Positions 45,509-54,823 of a DNA stretch of 64,000 nt are shown here, in pieces. Made by a program: the position numbers and the translations under genes. Numbering within the stretch: the first letter of the stretch is position 1; each line of letters begins with the position of its first letter. The notes below the pieces were generated by a model. That model was not told where the DNA came from. It was given only the letters and a program-made list of their open reading frames with translations, and made no database searches. The DNA is from Pirellulales bacterium (lineage in GTDB: Bacteria > Planctomycetota > Planctomycetia > Pirellulales > Thermoguttaceae), in assembly GCA_016935315.1 (NCBI GenBank), contig JAFGRD010000022.1, positions 19,447 to 83,446 of the forward strand. The letters run 5' to 3'.

Positions 45509-46354
45509 CTAGATATCCGGATTCAGAATGAAGTGGGCCCAGAAGTACGCGATCACGTTCAGCACCAGTGCAACGGCCAGCAGCAAGTGTCCCGCCGGTT
45601 CAGTGAACAACAGCCGCGTGTTGATCGGATCGACGAAGTAGTAGACGATCAGGATGAACGCCGGCGCCAAGGCCATGTAGATGGCCGACCTCCGCGCCTG
45701 GGCGGTCTCCGAGAGGACTTTGCGCTCCAGCCGCTGCAACTCCAGCACCGATTGGGCGATCCGCTCGACGGTTTCGTTCAGCCGCCCGCCGCTTTCGTGG
45801 CTGGCCAGCACGGCGGCGGCAAACAGCGCGAAGTTCTCACTCTTCAGCCGCTCCTTGGCCTCCAGAAGCGTCTGCTCCAGCGGCTTGCCCATCTTGTACT
45901 CGGCAACGATCTGGTGGAACTCCGCGTTGATCGGTTTGGGACACTGGGAGGCGAGGATCTCCATTGACTGGGCCAGCGAGAGGCCCGCCCGCACCGCGTT
46001 GGCCAGCGTCACCATCGCGTCGGCCAATTGGTCCTCGATCCTCTGCCGGTGCTTCTCTGCCATGCGGCGCAACAGGTACCAAGGCGCCGAGAGCAGGAAC
46101 AGGCAAACCAGCACGCCGAAGACCAGGTTGTCCAGCCCGATCCAGAACCCCACAAAGGTGCCGCCGATGACGATCAGCCACGCCGTCAGGTACTTGCGCA
46201 GGTTGGCCGTGGACGCCCGTATGCGGCGGAGCTTCTCGGCCAGGTCGCGTTCGACGGCGTCGAGGGCCTGCGCGTAGTATTCGCGCCCGGAGTAGCTTGC
46301 CACGGCCACGCCCAACCCGACGCACAGACTGCTCAGCCACGTCATCTCCGTCAT
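45509..46354 (-). CDS. tadB: Tad inner-membrane protein TadB (T2SS F family)
   Basis: 281 residues. Shares the F-family cytosolic block QLADAMVTLANAVRAGLSLAQSMEIL and the later SGGRLNETVERIAQSVLELQRLERKVLSETAQARRSA, ending in two TM helices (IYMALAPAFILIVYYF and LLLAVALVLNVIAYFWAHF). Partner of TadC. Its 5' end overlaps the upstream FHA-TadA gene by 4 bases, indicating translational coupling. Confidence 0.9.
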   Translation of the reverse strand: MTEMTWLSSLCVGLGVAVASYSGREYYAQALDAVERDLAEKLRRIRASTANLRKYLTAWLIVIGGTFVGFWIGLDNLVFGVLVCLFLLSAPWYLLRRMAEKHRQRIEDQLADAMVTLANAVRAGLSLAQSMEILASQCPKPINAEFHQIVAEYKMGKPLEQTLLEAKERLKSENFALFAAAVLASHESGGRLNETVERIAQSVLELQRLERKVLSETAQARRSAIYMALAPAFILIVYYFVDPINTRLLFTEPAGHLLLAVALVLNVIAYFWAHFILNPDI

Positions 46355-48264
46355 GGCTTCTGCTTACCCTCCTCCGACGCTTCCCGGCCGTAAAGAAACT
46401 CCAGGTCCAACAACTCCTTCTCGACCAGCGAGTCGATGAACGACGGCAGGTAGCCCGTCGGCCGCAGCGCGCGTCCGTCGCGGTAGTTGAAGACGTCCTG
46501 GACGACCACCTGCTTCTCGTCGGGATTGTAGCGAACGACTTCCGAGACCTGGGTGACCACCCTCGCGCCGCCCGGCATGCGGCTGATGTGCACGATCAGA
46601 TCGATGGCCGAGGCGAGCTGGCGATGGATCGAGCTGACCGGCAGTTCGGCCGCCATCAGCACGAGCACCTCCAGCCGCTCGATCACTTCCCGCGCGCTGT
46701 TGGCATGGACCGTGGTCATCGAGCCGTCGTGGCCGGTATTCATCGCCTGGATCATGTCCAGCGCCTCGGCGCCGCGGCACTCGCCCACCAGGATCCGGTC
46801 GGGCCGCATTCGCAAAGCGTTCTTGACCAGATCGCGAATCGCATACTCCCCGGCGCCCTCGACGTTCGGCGGCTTGGTCTCCAGCGTGACCACGTGCTCC
46901 TGATGCAGCCGCAACTCGGTCGTGTCTTCGATCGTGACGATGCGTTCCTTGAAGGGGATGAAGCCGCTTAAGACGTTCAACAACGTTGTTTTTCCGGTGC
47001 CCGTGCCGCCGCTGACCAATACGTTGCGGCGATCGATGACCGAGGCCCGCAGGAACGTGGCGGCCGCCGTGCTGATGCTTCCCATCTCCACCAGATCGTC
47101 CATGGTCAGCCGCTGAGCGGGAAACTTCCGGACGGTCAGGCTGGGGCCCTTGACCGCCAGCGGCGGAATGATGGCGTTGACGCGCGAGCCGTCGGGCAGC
47201 CGGGCATCGACCAGGGGCTGGCTCTTGTCGATGCGGCGCCCCACCTGGGCGACGATCCGCTCGATGATCGATTCGGTCACCTCGTCGGAGATGAACCGTC
47301 GCCCGCTCCGCTCGATCACGCCTCCCTGCTCCACATAGATCTGGTCGCTGCCGACGACCATGATTTCGGTCACCGTCGGCGCCCGCAGCAGGTCCTGCAA
47401 CGGACCGAAGCCGAAAATCGTATCCTTCAGGTCCTTCTTGAGTGTCCGCAGAATCAGGTACTTCCGCAACTCGTGGTGCAGGTGCGGGCGCACCAGATGA
47501 AAGACCTCGTTGAAACGCTCTTCCACCCGCGCGACCTGCTGGCTGATATCGCGGCATTCGGCCAAGTTCAGCCGTTCACGGCAGAATTGCAGCAGCCCGT
47601 GCAACTCGGCTTCCCGCTCGGGCACCAGCGTGGCCGGCACGTCGAATTCGTTCGAGGTCAGCGCGGCCAAGTCGAAGTACTCCTCCGTGCCCGTTTCCAT
47701 GATGAGCTGATTGATCAAGTGGTCGCGGAGCGTCAGCCCGGTGACCTCTTCCAGCAGGGCCTCGTTCTCCGGACCGAACACACCCAACTCCCGGCAGACG
47801 TCTTCGATGTTGTTCTCCAGCAGCAGGACGCTTTCCGTGTCGCCGGCACGCCTGTTCTCAAACTCGTAAAGGTCGAGACGCTCCAGCAGCTTGCGGTGAA
47901 TCCGCAACTCCAGCTCGGCCACGATGGCTCGCAAGTGGCCTTCCAACTCGTTGCGGGTGACGCTGACGGCCTTTTCGGCCTCGAAGGTCAACGTGAACGG
48001 CCAGATGCGGACCTTGGTGCCCGGATCGAACACGGCCGTTTGGCCGCCCAGAACCTCCTCTTCCCCGACGACGCAACTGTTCAGCCCCACGTTCTCCAAC
48101 TCGAGCTTGCCGTTGTCGACGCGTACCACGGCGTGCTGCCGCGAAACCAACGGGCTCTGCAGCACCACGTGGTTCGAGGGGTCGCGGCCGATGCTAACTT
48201 CCGCGCTGCTCACCTCGACCATCGAGCGCCGGCTTTCGCTGATTTTGTTGAACCAGATTTTCAT
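46351..48264 (-). CDS. tadA: Tad secretion ATPase TadA/CpaF with N-terminal FHA domain
   Basis: 637 residues. Residues 1-100 are an FHA domain ([39 protein letters not shown]), which normally binds phosphothreonine. The rest is the CpaF/GspE-type secretion ATPase: Walker [18 protein letters not shown], Asp box [14 protein letters not shown], Walker [22 protein letters not shown], and the His-box [13 protein letters not shown]. Powers Tad pilus assembly/secretion. The FHA fusion is not in classic CpaF; together with the kinase gene in the same operon it suggests phosphothreonine control. A second CpaF without FHA is at 54824. Confidence 0.93.
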   Translation of the reverse strand: MKIWFNKISESRRSMVEVSSAEVSIGRDPSNHVVLQSPLVSRQHAVVRVDNGKLELENVGLNSCVVGEEEVLGGQTAVFDPGTKVRIWPFTLTFEAEKAVSVTRNELEGHLRAIVAELELRIHRKLLERLDLYEFENRRAGDTESVLLLENNIEDVCRELGVFGPENEALLEEVTGLTLRDHLINQLIMETGTEEYFDLAALTSNEFDVPATLVPEREAELHGLLQFCRERLNLAECRDISQQVARVEERFNEVFHLVRPHLHHELRKYLILRTLKKDLKDTIFGFGPLQDLLRAPTVTEIMVVGSDQIYVEQGGVIERSGRRFISDEVTESIIERIVAQVGRRIDKSQPLVDARLPDGSRVNAIIPPLAVKGPSLTVRKFPAQRLTMDDLVEMGSISTAAATFLRASVIDRRNVLVSGGTGTGKTTLLNVLSGFIPFKERIVTIEDTTELRLHQEHVVTLETKPPNVEGAGEYAIRDLVKNALRMRPDRILVGECRGAEALDMIQAMNTGHDGSMTTVHANSAREVIERLEVLVLMAAELPVSSIHRQLASAIDLIVHISRMPGGARVVTQVSEVVRYNPDEKQVVVQDVFNYRDGRALRPTGYLPSFIDSLVEKELLDLEFLYGREASEEGKQKP

Positions 48265-48288
48265 GTGTCGTCCTGCGGTCCGGCTGCC

Positions 48289-49059
48289 TTAAGAAGAGCG
48301 CGGGTGCAACAGAATGCTCAGCGGGCGACCGCCGGATGCGTCGAGCAAGTCGCGCAGCTTCTGGGACTTCGGATCGAGGCTCCCGTCGGCCTGCACTGTC
48401 ACCCGGATCAGCATCACGTTCTCTTGGACTTGTCGCAGTCCCGCGGTCCGCATCACCTCGGCCGATCCCAACCGGTTTCCCAACGCGAGAACCTTGAACG
48501 GCCCGATGATGTCGGCCGGGGCGGGCGACCGGGTCGAATCGGCCTGGCCACCCGGCTCGGGGGCCAGGGCATCGTCGCCCGAAAAAGGCTCGACGGTGGC
48601 CGGAGTCGGGGAGCCGCTTGGAACCGCCGACGCCAGGAACGACACGAGGTCGCCAGGCACAATCAACGACGGCACAAACTGCCGGCTGTCGACCGGAATG
48701 CCCCAAGCCCGCTCGTCCGCAGCGAGTTCCAGTTCCGGTGGCGGTGTCTTCAGGTCCTCATTCAGCAGCAGCGTCCCGCCCTCGATCGCCCGCCAGACCG
48801 GCTCTCCCACAACGGTGTTGCGGGCGGAAAAGGGGACCGCGAAGTCGCGCAACTTGCCGACCCACCGTTCGGGAATGCCGACCGGCACCAGGTCTTTCTG
48901 CGTCAGACGCTCGCCGGGGCGGATCGTGGTGCCGGCCGCGATGCCGATAAACTCGACCTTCGCAACGTCCTTGGCCTTGTTGTTCAAATAGGCCAGATTC
49001 AACAGTGCACCGGCAATGCCCAGAGCGATAGCCAGCCCCAGGCCGTGAATGCCTTTCAT
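48289..49059 (-). CDS. cpaB: Flp pilus assembly protein CpaB/RcpC
   Basis: 256 residues. N-terminal TM helix (GIHGLGLAIALGIAGALLNLAYL), then the SAF-domain region (GTTIRPGERLTQKDLVPVGIPERWV), then the RcpC/CpaB domain with VDSRQFVPSLIVPGDLVSFLAS and VLALGNRL, a short low-complexity insert, and the C-terminal MLIRVTVQADGSLD. Periplasmic component that helps the secretin. No secretin (CpaC/RcpA) gene is visible in this window. Confidence 0.85.
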   Translation of the reverse strand: MKGIHGLGLAIALGIAGALLNLAYLNNKAKDVAKVEFIGIAAGTTIRPGERLTQKDLVPVGIPERWVGKLRDFAVPFSARNTVVGEPVWRAIEGGTLLLNEDLKTPPPELELAADERAWGIPVDSRQFVPSLIVPGDLVSFLASAVPSGSPTPATVEPFSGDDALAPEPGGQADSTRSPAPADIIGPFKVLALGNRLGSAEVMRTAGLRQVQENVMLIRVTVQADGSLDPKSQKLRDLLDASGGRPLSILLHPRSS

Positions 49060-49100
49060 GATTCGCTACTTCCTGCTGGATTTCGTTGTGCCCAGTTCCA

Positions 49101-49134
49101 TCCTATCGAGGCCTCTGTCCTATCGAGGTCTCTG
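49101..49134. repeat. 17-bp tandem repeat, two copies
   Basis: TCCTATCGAGGCCTCTG is followed directly by TCCTATCGAGGTCTCTG with one mismatch. It lies in the only sizeable gap (141 bp) inside the Tad operon, between cpaB and the 335-residue gene. Confidence 0.65.
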
Positions 49135-49200
49135 TCGCTTGCCTGCCCGGCGGGCTTCGACAGCACTTTTTGTCTGTGCGTCTGAGAACCGGGAAGGCTC

Positions 49201-50208
49201 CTACCCCGGTCTTCTGCCCGCAGACGAGGGAGTAATCATCAGCAGCCCGCAGTATTCACCATCGTCGTGCCCCCGACGGTGGGTGCTGACATGGACATCA
49301 ACCACGGTCGCCCGATCTTGCCCGGAGCCACAGTATCGGGCTTGCCACGCCGAGCCCTGGCGCCGCCATGGTCCAACTCCCTCCCAATTATGCGTTCTGA
49401 ACCACTGATCGTAGAAGCGGGTGAGCGTTTTTGCGTCTTGGGGCCCTTCAAAGCCGATGAAAGCTCCCCCACCCGCTACTTGGAGGGAGACCGTCCTTCT
49501 GGCCTCATCGGGGACAGGCAAGCTCGCCAGCAGAGATGGCTGCTCGGCAGCCGAGATTGCCGGTTGAAACGTATATACGGTCCACATCGCGTCCGAAGCG
49601 GGGGTTGTCATGCCCCATGCCACGACACGCTGGTCGTCTTCGCTTTGCCCCTGGATGGTCGAAGCACTGGCTTCGCCAGCGATCGAGCGAGTGCCGACAA
49701 CCACGGGAATCACGCTGTCCAGCTCGTAGAGCCTCCACCGGTCGGGTTCCTGTTCGCACGGTTCGCGCCGTGCCATGTGGGCCAGCAGCAAGATCTCGGC
49801 CTCTGCGGGCTGTTCGCTCGGTGAATCGACCCGCTGGACGACCTGACGGCAGTTTCTCCGCAGCACGGCAGCGGCGGTCTGCTTGTCGCCGGCGACCGAC
49901 TGTCGCGTGAGCGACCAGGCCTGATCGCCGAATTGCAGAATATGTTGCCGCAAAGGGTCTCCCAGCCCGTCGGCAGGCTGGATCGGCCCGGCGGCGCCGA
50001 CTTCGTCGGCGGCCTCGACTTGCCACCAGGTGAGCACTTGCCGCCCGAATCCCAAACCGGCTACCAGCACGATCGCACTGAGCAGACAGTTGGTCGTCAC
50101 GGTCGTGATCCGCCTGGCAAGCCGCGCGTAGCCCGAGCGCACGGCCGACACATTCTGTGCGCCACCTTCGAGTGCGTCATCCGCCGTTCGGTTGTGTTGC
50201 GGGGCCAT
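49201..50208 (-). CDS. Single-TM protein in the Tad locus, unknown function
   Basis: 335 residues. One TM helix near 36-56 (TTNCLLSAIVLVAGLGFG) after a short cytosolic tail; the rest is probably periplasmic, with residues such as AAAVLRRNCRQVVQRVD, LLLAHMARREPCEQEPDRW and a beta-rich C-terminal half (VSLQVAGGGAFIGFEGPQ). No family recognised. It overlaps the upstream TadE-like gene by 32 bases, so is translated with it, and is likely an accessory protein of this Tad apparatus. Confidence 0.65.
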   Translation of the reverse strand: MAPQHNRTADDALEGGAQNVSAVRSGYARLARRITTVTTNCLLSAIVLVAGLGFGRQVLTWWQVEAADEVGAAGPIQPADGLGDPLRQHILQFGDQAWSLTRQSVAGDKQTAAAVLRRNCRQVVQRVDSPSEQPAEAEILLLAHMARREPCEQEPDRWRLYELDSVIPVVVGTRSIAGEASASTIQGQSEDDQRVVAWGMTTPASDAMWTVYTFQPAISAAEQPSLLASLPVPDEARRTVSLQVAGGGAFIGFEGPQDAKTLTRFYDQWFRTHNWEGVGPWRRQGSAWQARYCGSGQDRATVVDVHVSTHRRGHDDGEYCGLLMITPSSAGRRPG

Positions 50209-51217
50209 GGTCTGTTTGTAGCCTGGTGGCGAATTCGTTCAGGGTCTCGATTCGGGCCTTCAATTCGGCAATCTGGGTTTGCAGGGGCGCAACTTCACTC
50301 GCAGGCAGCGGCGGCACCGTTTGGATCTGTCTTTCGTATTCCTGGACCACGCGGTTGTACAGACCTGCGAACGCACCGGCCATGCGCTGGGCAACACTGG
50401 GAATTCGCCGGACGATGCGGCCGTCGGGACCGCGAATCACCTCGCCTTCAATGTGGTCGATCAGCCTGTCCACGGCACGCTGGGCACTCGATCGATCGAG
50501 GCTGCACGAGAATCCTCGCAACGCCGGGTGAAAATCGGGCGCCCTGTTGCCCCAGCCGAACATCTGTCCGTAGTAGAGGAATTCTTCGTCACGATCCAAC
50601 GGGGCCAGATCGGACCGGAACGAAGCGTTGAGGATAGCCGACACCGTCCCCTTGTAGGCGCTTACGTAGCTTCTCGCTGCTTTCTCCAGCACGTAGATCA
50701 CCGGAATGCGTCGCTGCCGGTTGCTCGACATGCCCATTCGCTGGTACTGCCATTTGTCATCCAGGATATGAGTCCGGGCCCTCAATTCATAGGGGCCCAT
50801 CTTGCCGAGCATGGCCGGCCTGCGCGTGATCTCGGCCGTACCTCGCCGAAGCCCTCGGGTGGGATCGAGAAGCTCGCTCCGAACCGTGGTGCCGTACGGC
50901 AAAGGACCCCGGGCCACCGGGTGGTTCACTCGGGGATCATCCAGTTCGGGTACGTTGCCCGCGCCCACAGCGGTCGCGTTGGCCCCCGCCGGCCAATAGT
51001 CGGGGCGGGGATCGTTGAACCCGGTGCGCGGCCAACGGGTTCCCCACGCGGCCTGTCGCCCTACCGACAGTGCCCGCACCTTCCAGCAGGTCAGTGTGCC
51101 GAAATTGACCATCAACGCCATCACGAACAGCAGAATCGGCAGCGCCAGGACCATCTCCAGCGTGGCCAGCCCCAGGGGCCGCTGCTGTCGGGTTCGAGTT
51201 GACCGCGAGACGATCAT
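50177..51217 (-). CDS. TadE-like pseudopilin protein
   Basis: 346 residues. N-terminal prepilin-type segment GLATLEMVLALPILLFVMALMV, with the Gly before a +5 Glu, is typical of TadE/TadF pseudopilins processed by TadV. The long extracytoplasmic remainder (DEEFLYYGQMFGWGNRAPD, helix PASEVAPLQTQIAELKARIETLN at the C-terminus) is much larger than in classic TadE (~180). The helix at the end could form a coiled coil. AGGAA ribosome site upstream of ATG. Confidence 0.8.
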   Translation of the reverse strand: MIVSRSTRTRQQRPLGLATLEMVLALPILLFVMALMVNFGTLTCWKVRALSVGRQAAWGTRWPRTGFNDPRPDYWPAGANATAVGAGNVPELDDPRVNHPVARGPLPYGTTVRSELLDPTRGLRRGTAEITRRPAMLGKMGPYELRARTHILDDKWQYQRMGMSSNRQRRIPVIYVLEKAARSYVSAYKGTVSAILNASFRSDLAPLDRDEEFLYYGQMFGWGNRAPDFHPALRGFSCSLDRSSAQRAVDRLIDHIEGEVIRGPDGRIVRRIPSVAQRMAGAFAGLYNRVVQEYERQIQTVPPLPASEVAPLQTQIAELKARIETLNEFATRLQTDHGPATQPNGG

Positions 51218-51243
51218 GTCGGTGGATTCCTGCGGCGGATTGG

Positions 51244-52713
51244 CTAATGGGGACTGATCCGCCGGATGTCTTCAGGGCCCAAGTCCCCAAGGTTCGGCAC
51301 GATGATGCCGTCCGATCCTTCACCGGCCAACCCCGGCAACGGCGGAGGCGTTTGCAGGATCTCGGGCAGGGTCGATTGCGTGGCCGGGACCAGTTGGCAC
51401 GTCCAGTGCTGGTTCAGCAAGTCCCAATGTGTCGGCACCTGCTGCCGCCCGACGACCCAGAATCCGTCGCCGCCGGGCTCCTCCTCTTCCGGCGGAGTCA
51501 AGGCCTGGAAGTCGCCGGGCACACCGCCGACATACACCGAGGACGAACACCCCGGGCATCGCCACTGCCACACCAGTCGTGGCCGCGGCACGAACATCCG
51601 CACTTCGGCGAAGGCCACCGTATCGCTGTCCAGCGGGTTCTCGAAGACGCCGGGCATCATCTCCGGCAGCTTTCCCCAATAGACGACGCCGAGGAACGTG
51701 AAGTTGCGCTCGAGATACCCGTTCGGGTCGCACGTGGGGCAGCCTCGCGAGCGAATCTGGTACGGCAGGTTCGTATGGGGATACTCCGTTTCGAGGAGGT
51801 GATCCAATTGGCCGCATGTAAAGGCCCTCCAGAGCCGGCCGAATTGGGACATCTTGCCCTCGTGGTCGAAGAAATTCATCGCCTGGTTGTTCCAACGCGT
51901 GAGATAGACTTGCGCCAACGTCCGGCGCTGGCGGCGAGCTCGGGCGACGTATCGGCTCTGATCGGGCATGGTGTCCCACTGGGGGTCAACGACCGGCAAC
52001 GTGGGATCGGTCAACTCGTAGTCGCCGCCGACCGGCTGGCCCGACGCTCGCCAAAGCACGCCCAGCATGTCGCCCCGACCGTGGTCCGGCCGTCCGTTGC
52101 GCAGCGCGATCTCCATGGTCGCGGCTTGGGCAATGTCGGGCGTGGTCAACACCACGGCCCGCTGGTACTTGGGAATCAACTCTTCCGCAAGTATCTCTTC
52201 CAGCAGCGGCAGAACCCGGTCGCTGGCAGCGTTAGCCCAATCGCTGTAGCTGTTGACCAACGCCCGTTCCATGGGCACTTTGGCGGAAATGGCGGTTCCC
52301 AACGCCCGAAACTTCGGGAAACCCGAGCCGGCGAACATCCCGGCCACGTTGTTCCAGGCGGCCAGGACGTCGGGTGTGAACGATTGGGCATTGCGATCGC
52401 GGGCTTCGCGCATGAAGGCCGTCAGCGCGAACACGTCGCTGAGCAGGTGGTTGGTGAACGCCAGCGTGTTCATGCCCCGTGCCAGGACGACCGTGCCGGA
52501 GTACGCCGCCGCGTCGGCCGAGTTTTGCATGCGGATCTTGCCGTCGACCTGGCGGCCCACGTTCATCACCATTCCCAGCAGCATGGTCAGCAGCATCACG
52601 GCGAACACCGAGACGATACTCATCGTGCCGCTCTGGTCCCGGTGGAAGCGCAGGGGCAAACGCCCCGACGCTACGGCAATCCCTCCGGCGATCCTAATAC
52701 AACTCGTAGGCAT
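51244..52713 (-). CDS. TadG-like protein
   Basis: 489 residues. Starts with RDQSGTMSIVSVFAVMLLTMLLGMVMNVGRQ, the N-terminal putative Tad domain, followed by QVDGKIRMQNSADAAAYSGTVVLARGM, the hallmark of TadG-like proteins. No von Willebrand domain is evident in the large extracytoplasmic part, unlike many TadG. It contains Cys pairs (RGCPTCDP, CPGCSSS) that could bind metal. Its start overlaps the upstream gene's end by 20 bases. Confidence 0.8.
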   Translation of the reverse strand: MPTSCIRIAGGIAVASGRLPLRFHRDQSGTMSIVSVFAVMLLTMLLGMVMNVGRQVDGKIRMQNSADAAAYSGTVVLARGMNTLAFTNHLLSDVFALTAFMREARDRNAQSFTPDVLAAWNNVAGMFAGSGFPKFRALGTAISAKVPMERALVNSYSDWANAASDRVLPLLEEILAEELIPKYQRAVVLTTPDIAQAATMEIALRNGRPDHGRGDMLGVLWRASGQPVGGDYELTDPTLPVVDPQWDTMPDQSRYVARARRQRRTLAQVYLTRWNNQAMNFFDHEGKMSQFGRLWRAFTCGQLDHLLETEYPHTNLPYQIRSRGCPTCDPNGYLERNFTFLGVVYWGKLPEMMPGVFENPLDSDTVAFAEVRMFVPRPRLVWQWRCPGCSSSVYVGGVPGDFQALTPPEEEEPGGDGFWVVGRQQVPTHWDLLNQHWTCQLVPATQSTLPEILQTPPPLPGLAGEGSDGIIVPNLGDLGPEDIRRISPH

Positions 52714-53680
52714 ACGGCCTCACCGATTTCTGGCCCTCGTTGCCCAGCGTGGCCGAGGCCTCCAAGGGATAGGCGTAGACATTGCCCAGATTCTCGACCT
52801 TCTCGCTGACCACGTCCCGCGTGCTGCCCGGTCGGGGCGTCACGCGGGCCAACAGGCGTCCCGGACCCGGCAACAGCGCCAACTTGTGCCGGACGGTCAC
52901 CGTGATCAGGTCCTGCCACCCGAGCTCGTTGAACCGGAACTCGCTCGGATCGTGCGGGATGTAGTACGTCGTCAGCGGAGGCTCCCGATTCTTGTGGAAG
53001 AAGCGAACCTCCACGTCCGTATGGCGCATGGCATAGGCCAGCTTGTTCTCCAGCCGCGCCGAAATCCGCGTGTTCGAGCCCGATTCGGCGTCCAGCGCGG
53101 CGTACGCCCTCTTGACGCTCTCGGCCGTCAGGGGCCCGGAACCGGCAAGCGGCTGCCCCAGGTCGCGGGAAGGGGCGATCGGCATGCAGGCCAGCACGGC
53201 CGCCGAGGCAATCTTCTGGTGTTTCGGGCTGCCGGGGGTGACCAGGTATGTCAGCCCGCCGTCGGCCGGGCCGTATTCGTCGCTGGTCGGGTCCAGGATC
53301 GGCATGACCTGGTCCTCGGCGTTGGGGTCGAGGACATAATCGCTGATGCAGTTGGCACCTTCCAGTTGGCTGTCCACGCCCGCCGGAATCCAGACGATCG
53401 CACTCCGCGCCGCCGCGAACGCCGCGTAGTGGACCACGATCGTGGCGATCATCAACTGGCTGACCTGCACGATAAACAGCATGATCATGACGAACAGCGG
53501 CAGCGTGAGCACGAAACTCAAGCTCTGGACGCTGCCGAGTTGATCGCGATGGAGCCGCCGCAGGCGCTCAAGCTGCAAGCGGCAACGATTCCACCGCGCC
53601 AGCAACACCAGAACCAGCAGCGACGCCACCAACACCGCCAGCCACGGTAAACAGGCCTGCAAGACCACGGGACCCATCAC
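52694..53680 (-). CDS. TadE/G-like membrane protein
   Basis: 328 residues. N-terminal TM (CLPWLAVLVASLLVLVLLARW), a basic linker (RCRLQLERLRRLHRDQLGS), then a second hydrophobic segment SLSFVLTLPLFVMIMLFIVQVSQLMIATIVVHYAAFAAARSAI, typical of TadE/TadG pseudopilin-like proteins, though the usual +5 Glu is missing after GSVQS. The C-terminal part is extracytoplasmic, probably beta-rich. GTG at 53680 or ATG at 53677 may be the start. Confidence 0.75.
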   Translation of the reverse strand: MMGPVVLQACLPWLAVLVASLLVLVLLARWNRCRLQLERLRRLHRDQLGSVQSLSFVLTLPLFVMIMLFIVQVSQLMIATIVVHYAAFAAARSAIVWIPAGVDSQLEGANCISDYVLDPNAEDQVMPILDPTSDEYGPADGGLTYLVTPGSPKHQKIASAAVLACMPIAPSRDLGQPLAGSGPLTAESVKRAYAALDAESGSNTRISARLENKLAYAMRHTDVEVRFFHKNREPPLTTYYIPHDPSEFRFNELGWQDLITVTVRHKLALLPGPGRLLARVTPRPGSTRDVVSEKVENLGNVYAYPLEASATLGNEGQKSVRPYAYELY

Positions 53681-53690
53681 GCGTCTCTCT

Positions 53691-54272
53691 CTACATCAGA
53701 GCGTCCAACAGTCGAAACCGGACGATCACCACGGCGGCAACGGCGCAAGGCGCCAGAAACAACGGCGGCTGCAGTTGGCTGCGTTCCTCGTCCGTCAAGG
53801 GGCTCCACCGCCCCAGTCGCAGCGTGTAAACCAATTGGCGAAACGCCCTGGCCGTCACCCTGACGGCCCCGACTCGCCAAATCAACACGATCAGGCCCAT
53901 GCATCCGCCGAGCACAAACGTCCAAAGCATCGTTTCGATGCCGTCCTCCGGCCCGAGAAACGCACCCAGCATGGCAATCAGCTTCACGTCGCCGCCGCCG
54001 ACCTTGAAAAGGACGAAGCAGACCAGCATCAACAACCCGCAGGCCAGCAGCCCGAGCGCACTCTGCCAGAACCCGATGTAGCCCAATGTCGTCCGCAGCC
54101 GTGTGCTATCCATGTCGGTCGTCACCAGCAGGACTTCACCCACCGCATTCAACCCCAGGGCAACCAGAATGCCGGGATACGTGGTCCAGTTGTAGATCTT
54201 GTGCCGGCGCAGATCAGTGCCCGCGGCAACCAAAACCAATCCCAACAACACAACCGTAGCCAACATCGGCAT
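53691..54272 (-). CDS. tadV: Prepilin peptidase TadV/CpaA
   Basis: 193 residues, A24 aspartic peptidase that trims the Flp-like prepilins. Polytopic (six hydrophobic segments). The two catalytic Asp residues are in AGTDLRRHKIYNW and GGGDVKLIAMLGAF. Located directly between the small pilins and the TadE/G genes, as in classic tad loci. Could also process the DUF1559 protein elsewhere in the window, but DUF1559 proteins more often use a PilD-type enzyme (inference). Confidence 0.92.
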   Translation of the reverse strand: MPMLATVVLLGLVLVAAGTDLRRHKIYNWTTYPGILVALGLNAVGEVLLVTTDMDSTRLRTTLGYIGFWQSALGLLACGLLMLVCFVLFKVGGGDVKLIAMLGAFLGPEDGIETMLWTFVLGGCMGLIVLIWRVGAVRVTARAFRQLVYTLRLGRWSPLTDEERSQLQPPLFLAPCAVAAVVIVRFRLLDALM

Positions 54273-54280
54273 ACTGCGGG

Positions 54281-54487
54281 TTATTGCACGGCCCGGTTGG
54301 CGCCGTCTTCCAAGTCGTCGAGACCTCGGTTGAAGTACTCCTTGATCCGGGGCCAGCCGACCCTGATGAGGAAGATCAAGATGGGCAAGGCGATCGCGCC
54401 GATAATCAGGATCGTCTCCAGACTGACGGCCCCATCTTCATCTGCGTCGACCTTCCGCAAAAGGCTTAGCAGCGACGGCTTCGGCAT
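54281..54487 (-). CDS. Flp-like pilin 2
   Basis: 68 residues. A charged leader MPKPSLLSLLRKVDADEDG ends in Gly; the mature chain begins AVSLETILIIGAIALPILIFLI, with Glu at +5 but Thr instead of the usual Tyr at +6. Followed by WPRIKEYFNRGLDD. AGGAG ribosome site before ATG 54487; longer in-frame starts are Arg-rich and unlikely. Eight bases upstream of tadV. Confidence 0.8.
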   Translation of the reverse strand: MPKPSLLSLLRKVDADEDGAVSLETILIIGAIALPILIFLIRVGWPRIKEYFNRGLDDLEDGANRAVQ

Positions 54488-54545
54488 AACTCTGCTCCTG
54501 TTACGCTGGATCCTGCTTCTTCTACGTTTGCCTGATGTCGGGCAG

Positions 54546-54734
54546 CTACATGAACGGCCAGGAAACCAGCAGACAAACCATTTCATACGCCAAACCAATG
54601 ATGCGAGGACCGATTCTCATGATGAACACGACCAGCGGCAAGACCACACCGAGAACCAGGACGTAGTCCAGCGACGACACGCCTCTGCGGGCGTTTGGGC
54701 CACACCGCAACCCTACCTCCCTCGATCTTCGCAT
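54546..54734 (-). CDS. Flp-like pilin 1
   Basis: 62 residues. Basic leader RRSREVGLRCGPNARRG, then VSSLDYVLVLGVVLPLVVFIM, a Flp-type segment with Asp at +5 and Tyr at +6 after the Gly. The rest is hydrophobic with GPRIIGLAYEMVCLLVSWPF. GGAGAT precedes ATG 54734; an upstream ATG at 54809 is less likely. It and the next small gene probably supply the major and minor pilins of this apparatus. Confidence 0.75.
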   Translation of the reverse strand: MRRSREVGLRCGPNARRGVSSLDYVLVLGVVLPLVVFIMRIGPRIIGLAYEMVCLLVSWPFM

Positions 54735-54823
54735 ATCTCCACGCTCTCTGCAATGAAGCGGCCGATCTCTCGTTTTGCGTCGCCGAGCGTGAGCGCGATC
54801 GCTTGCCATGGCAGAACACGAAC

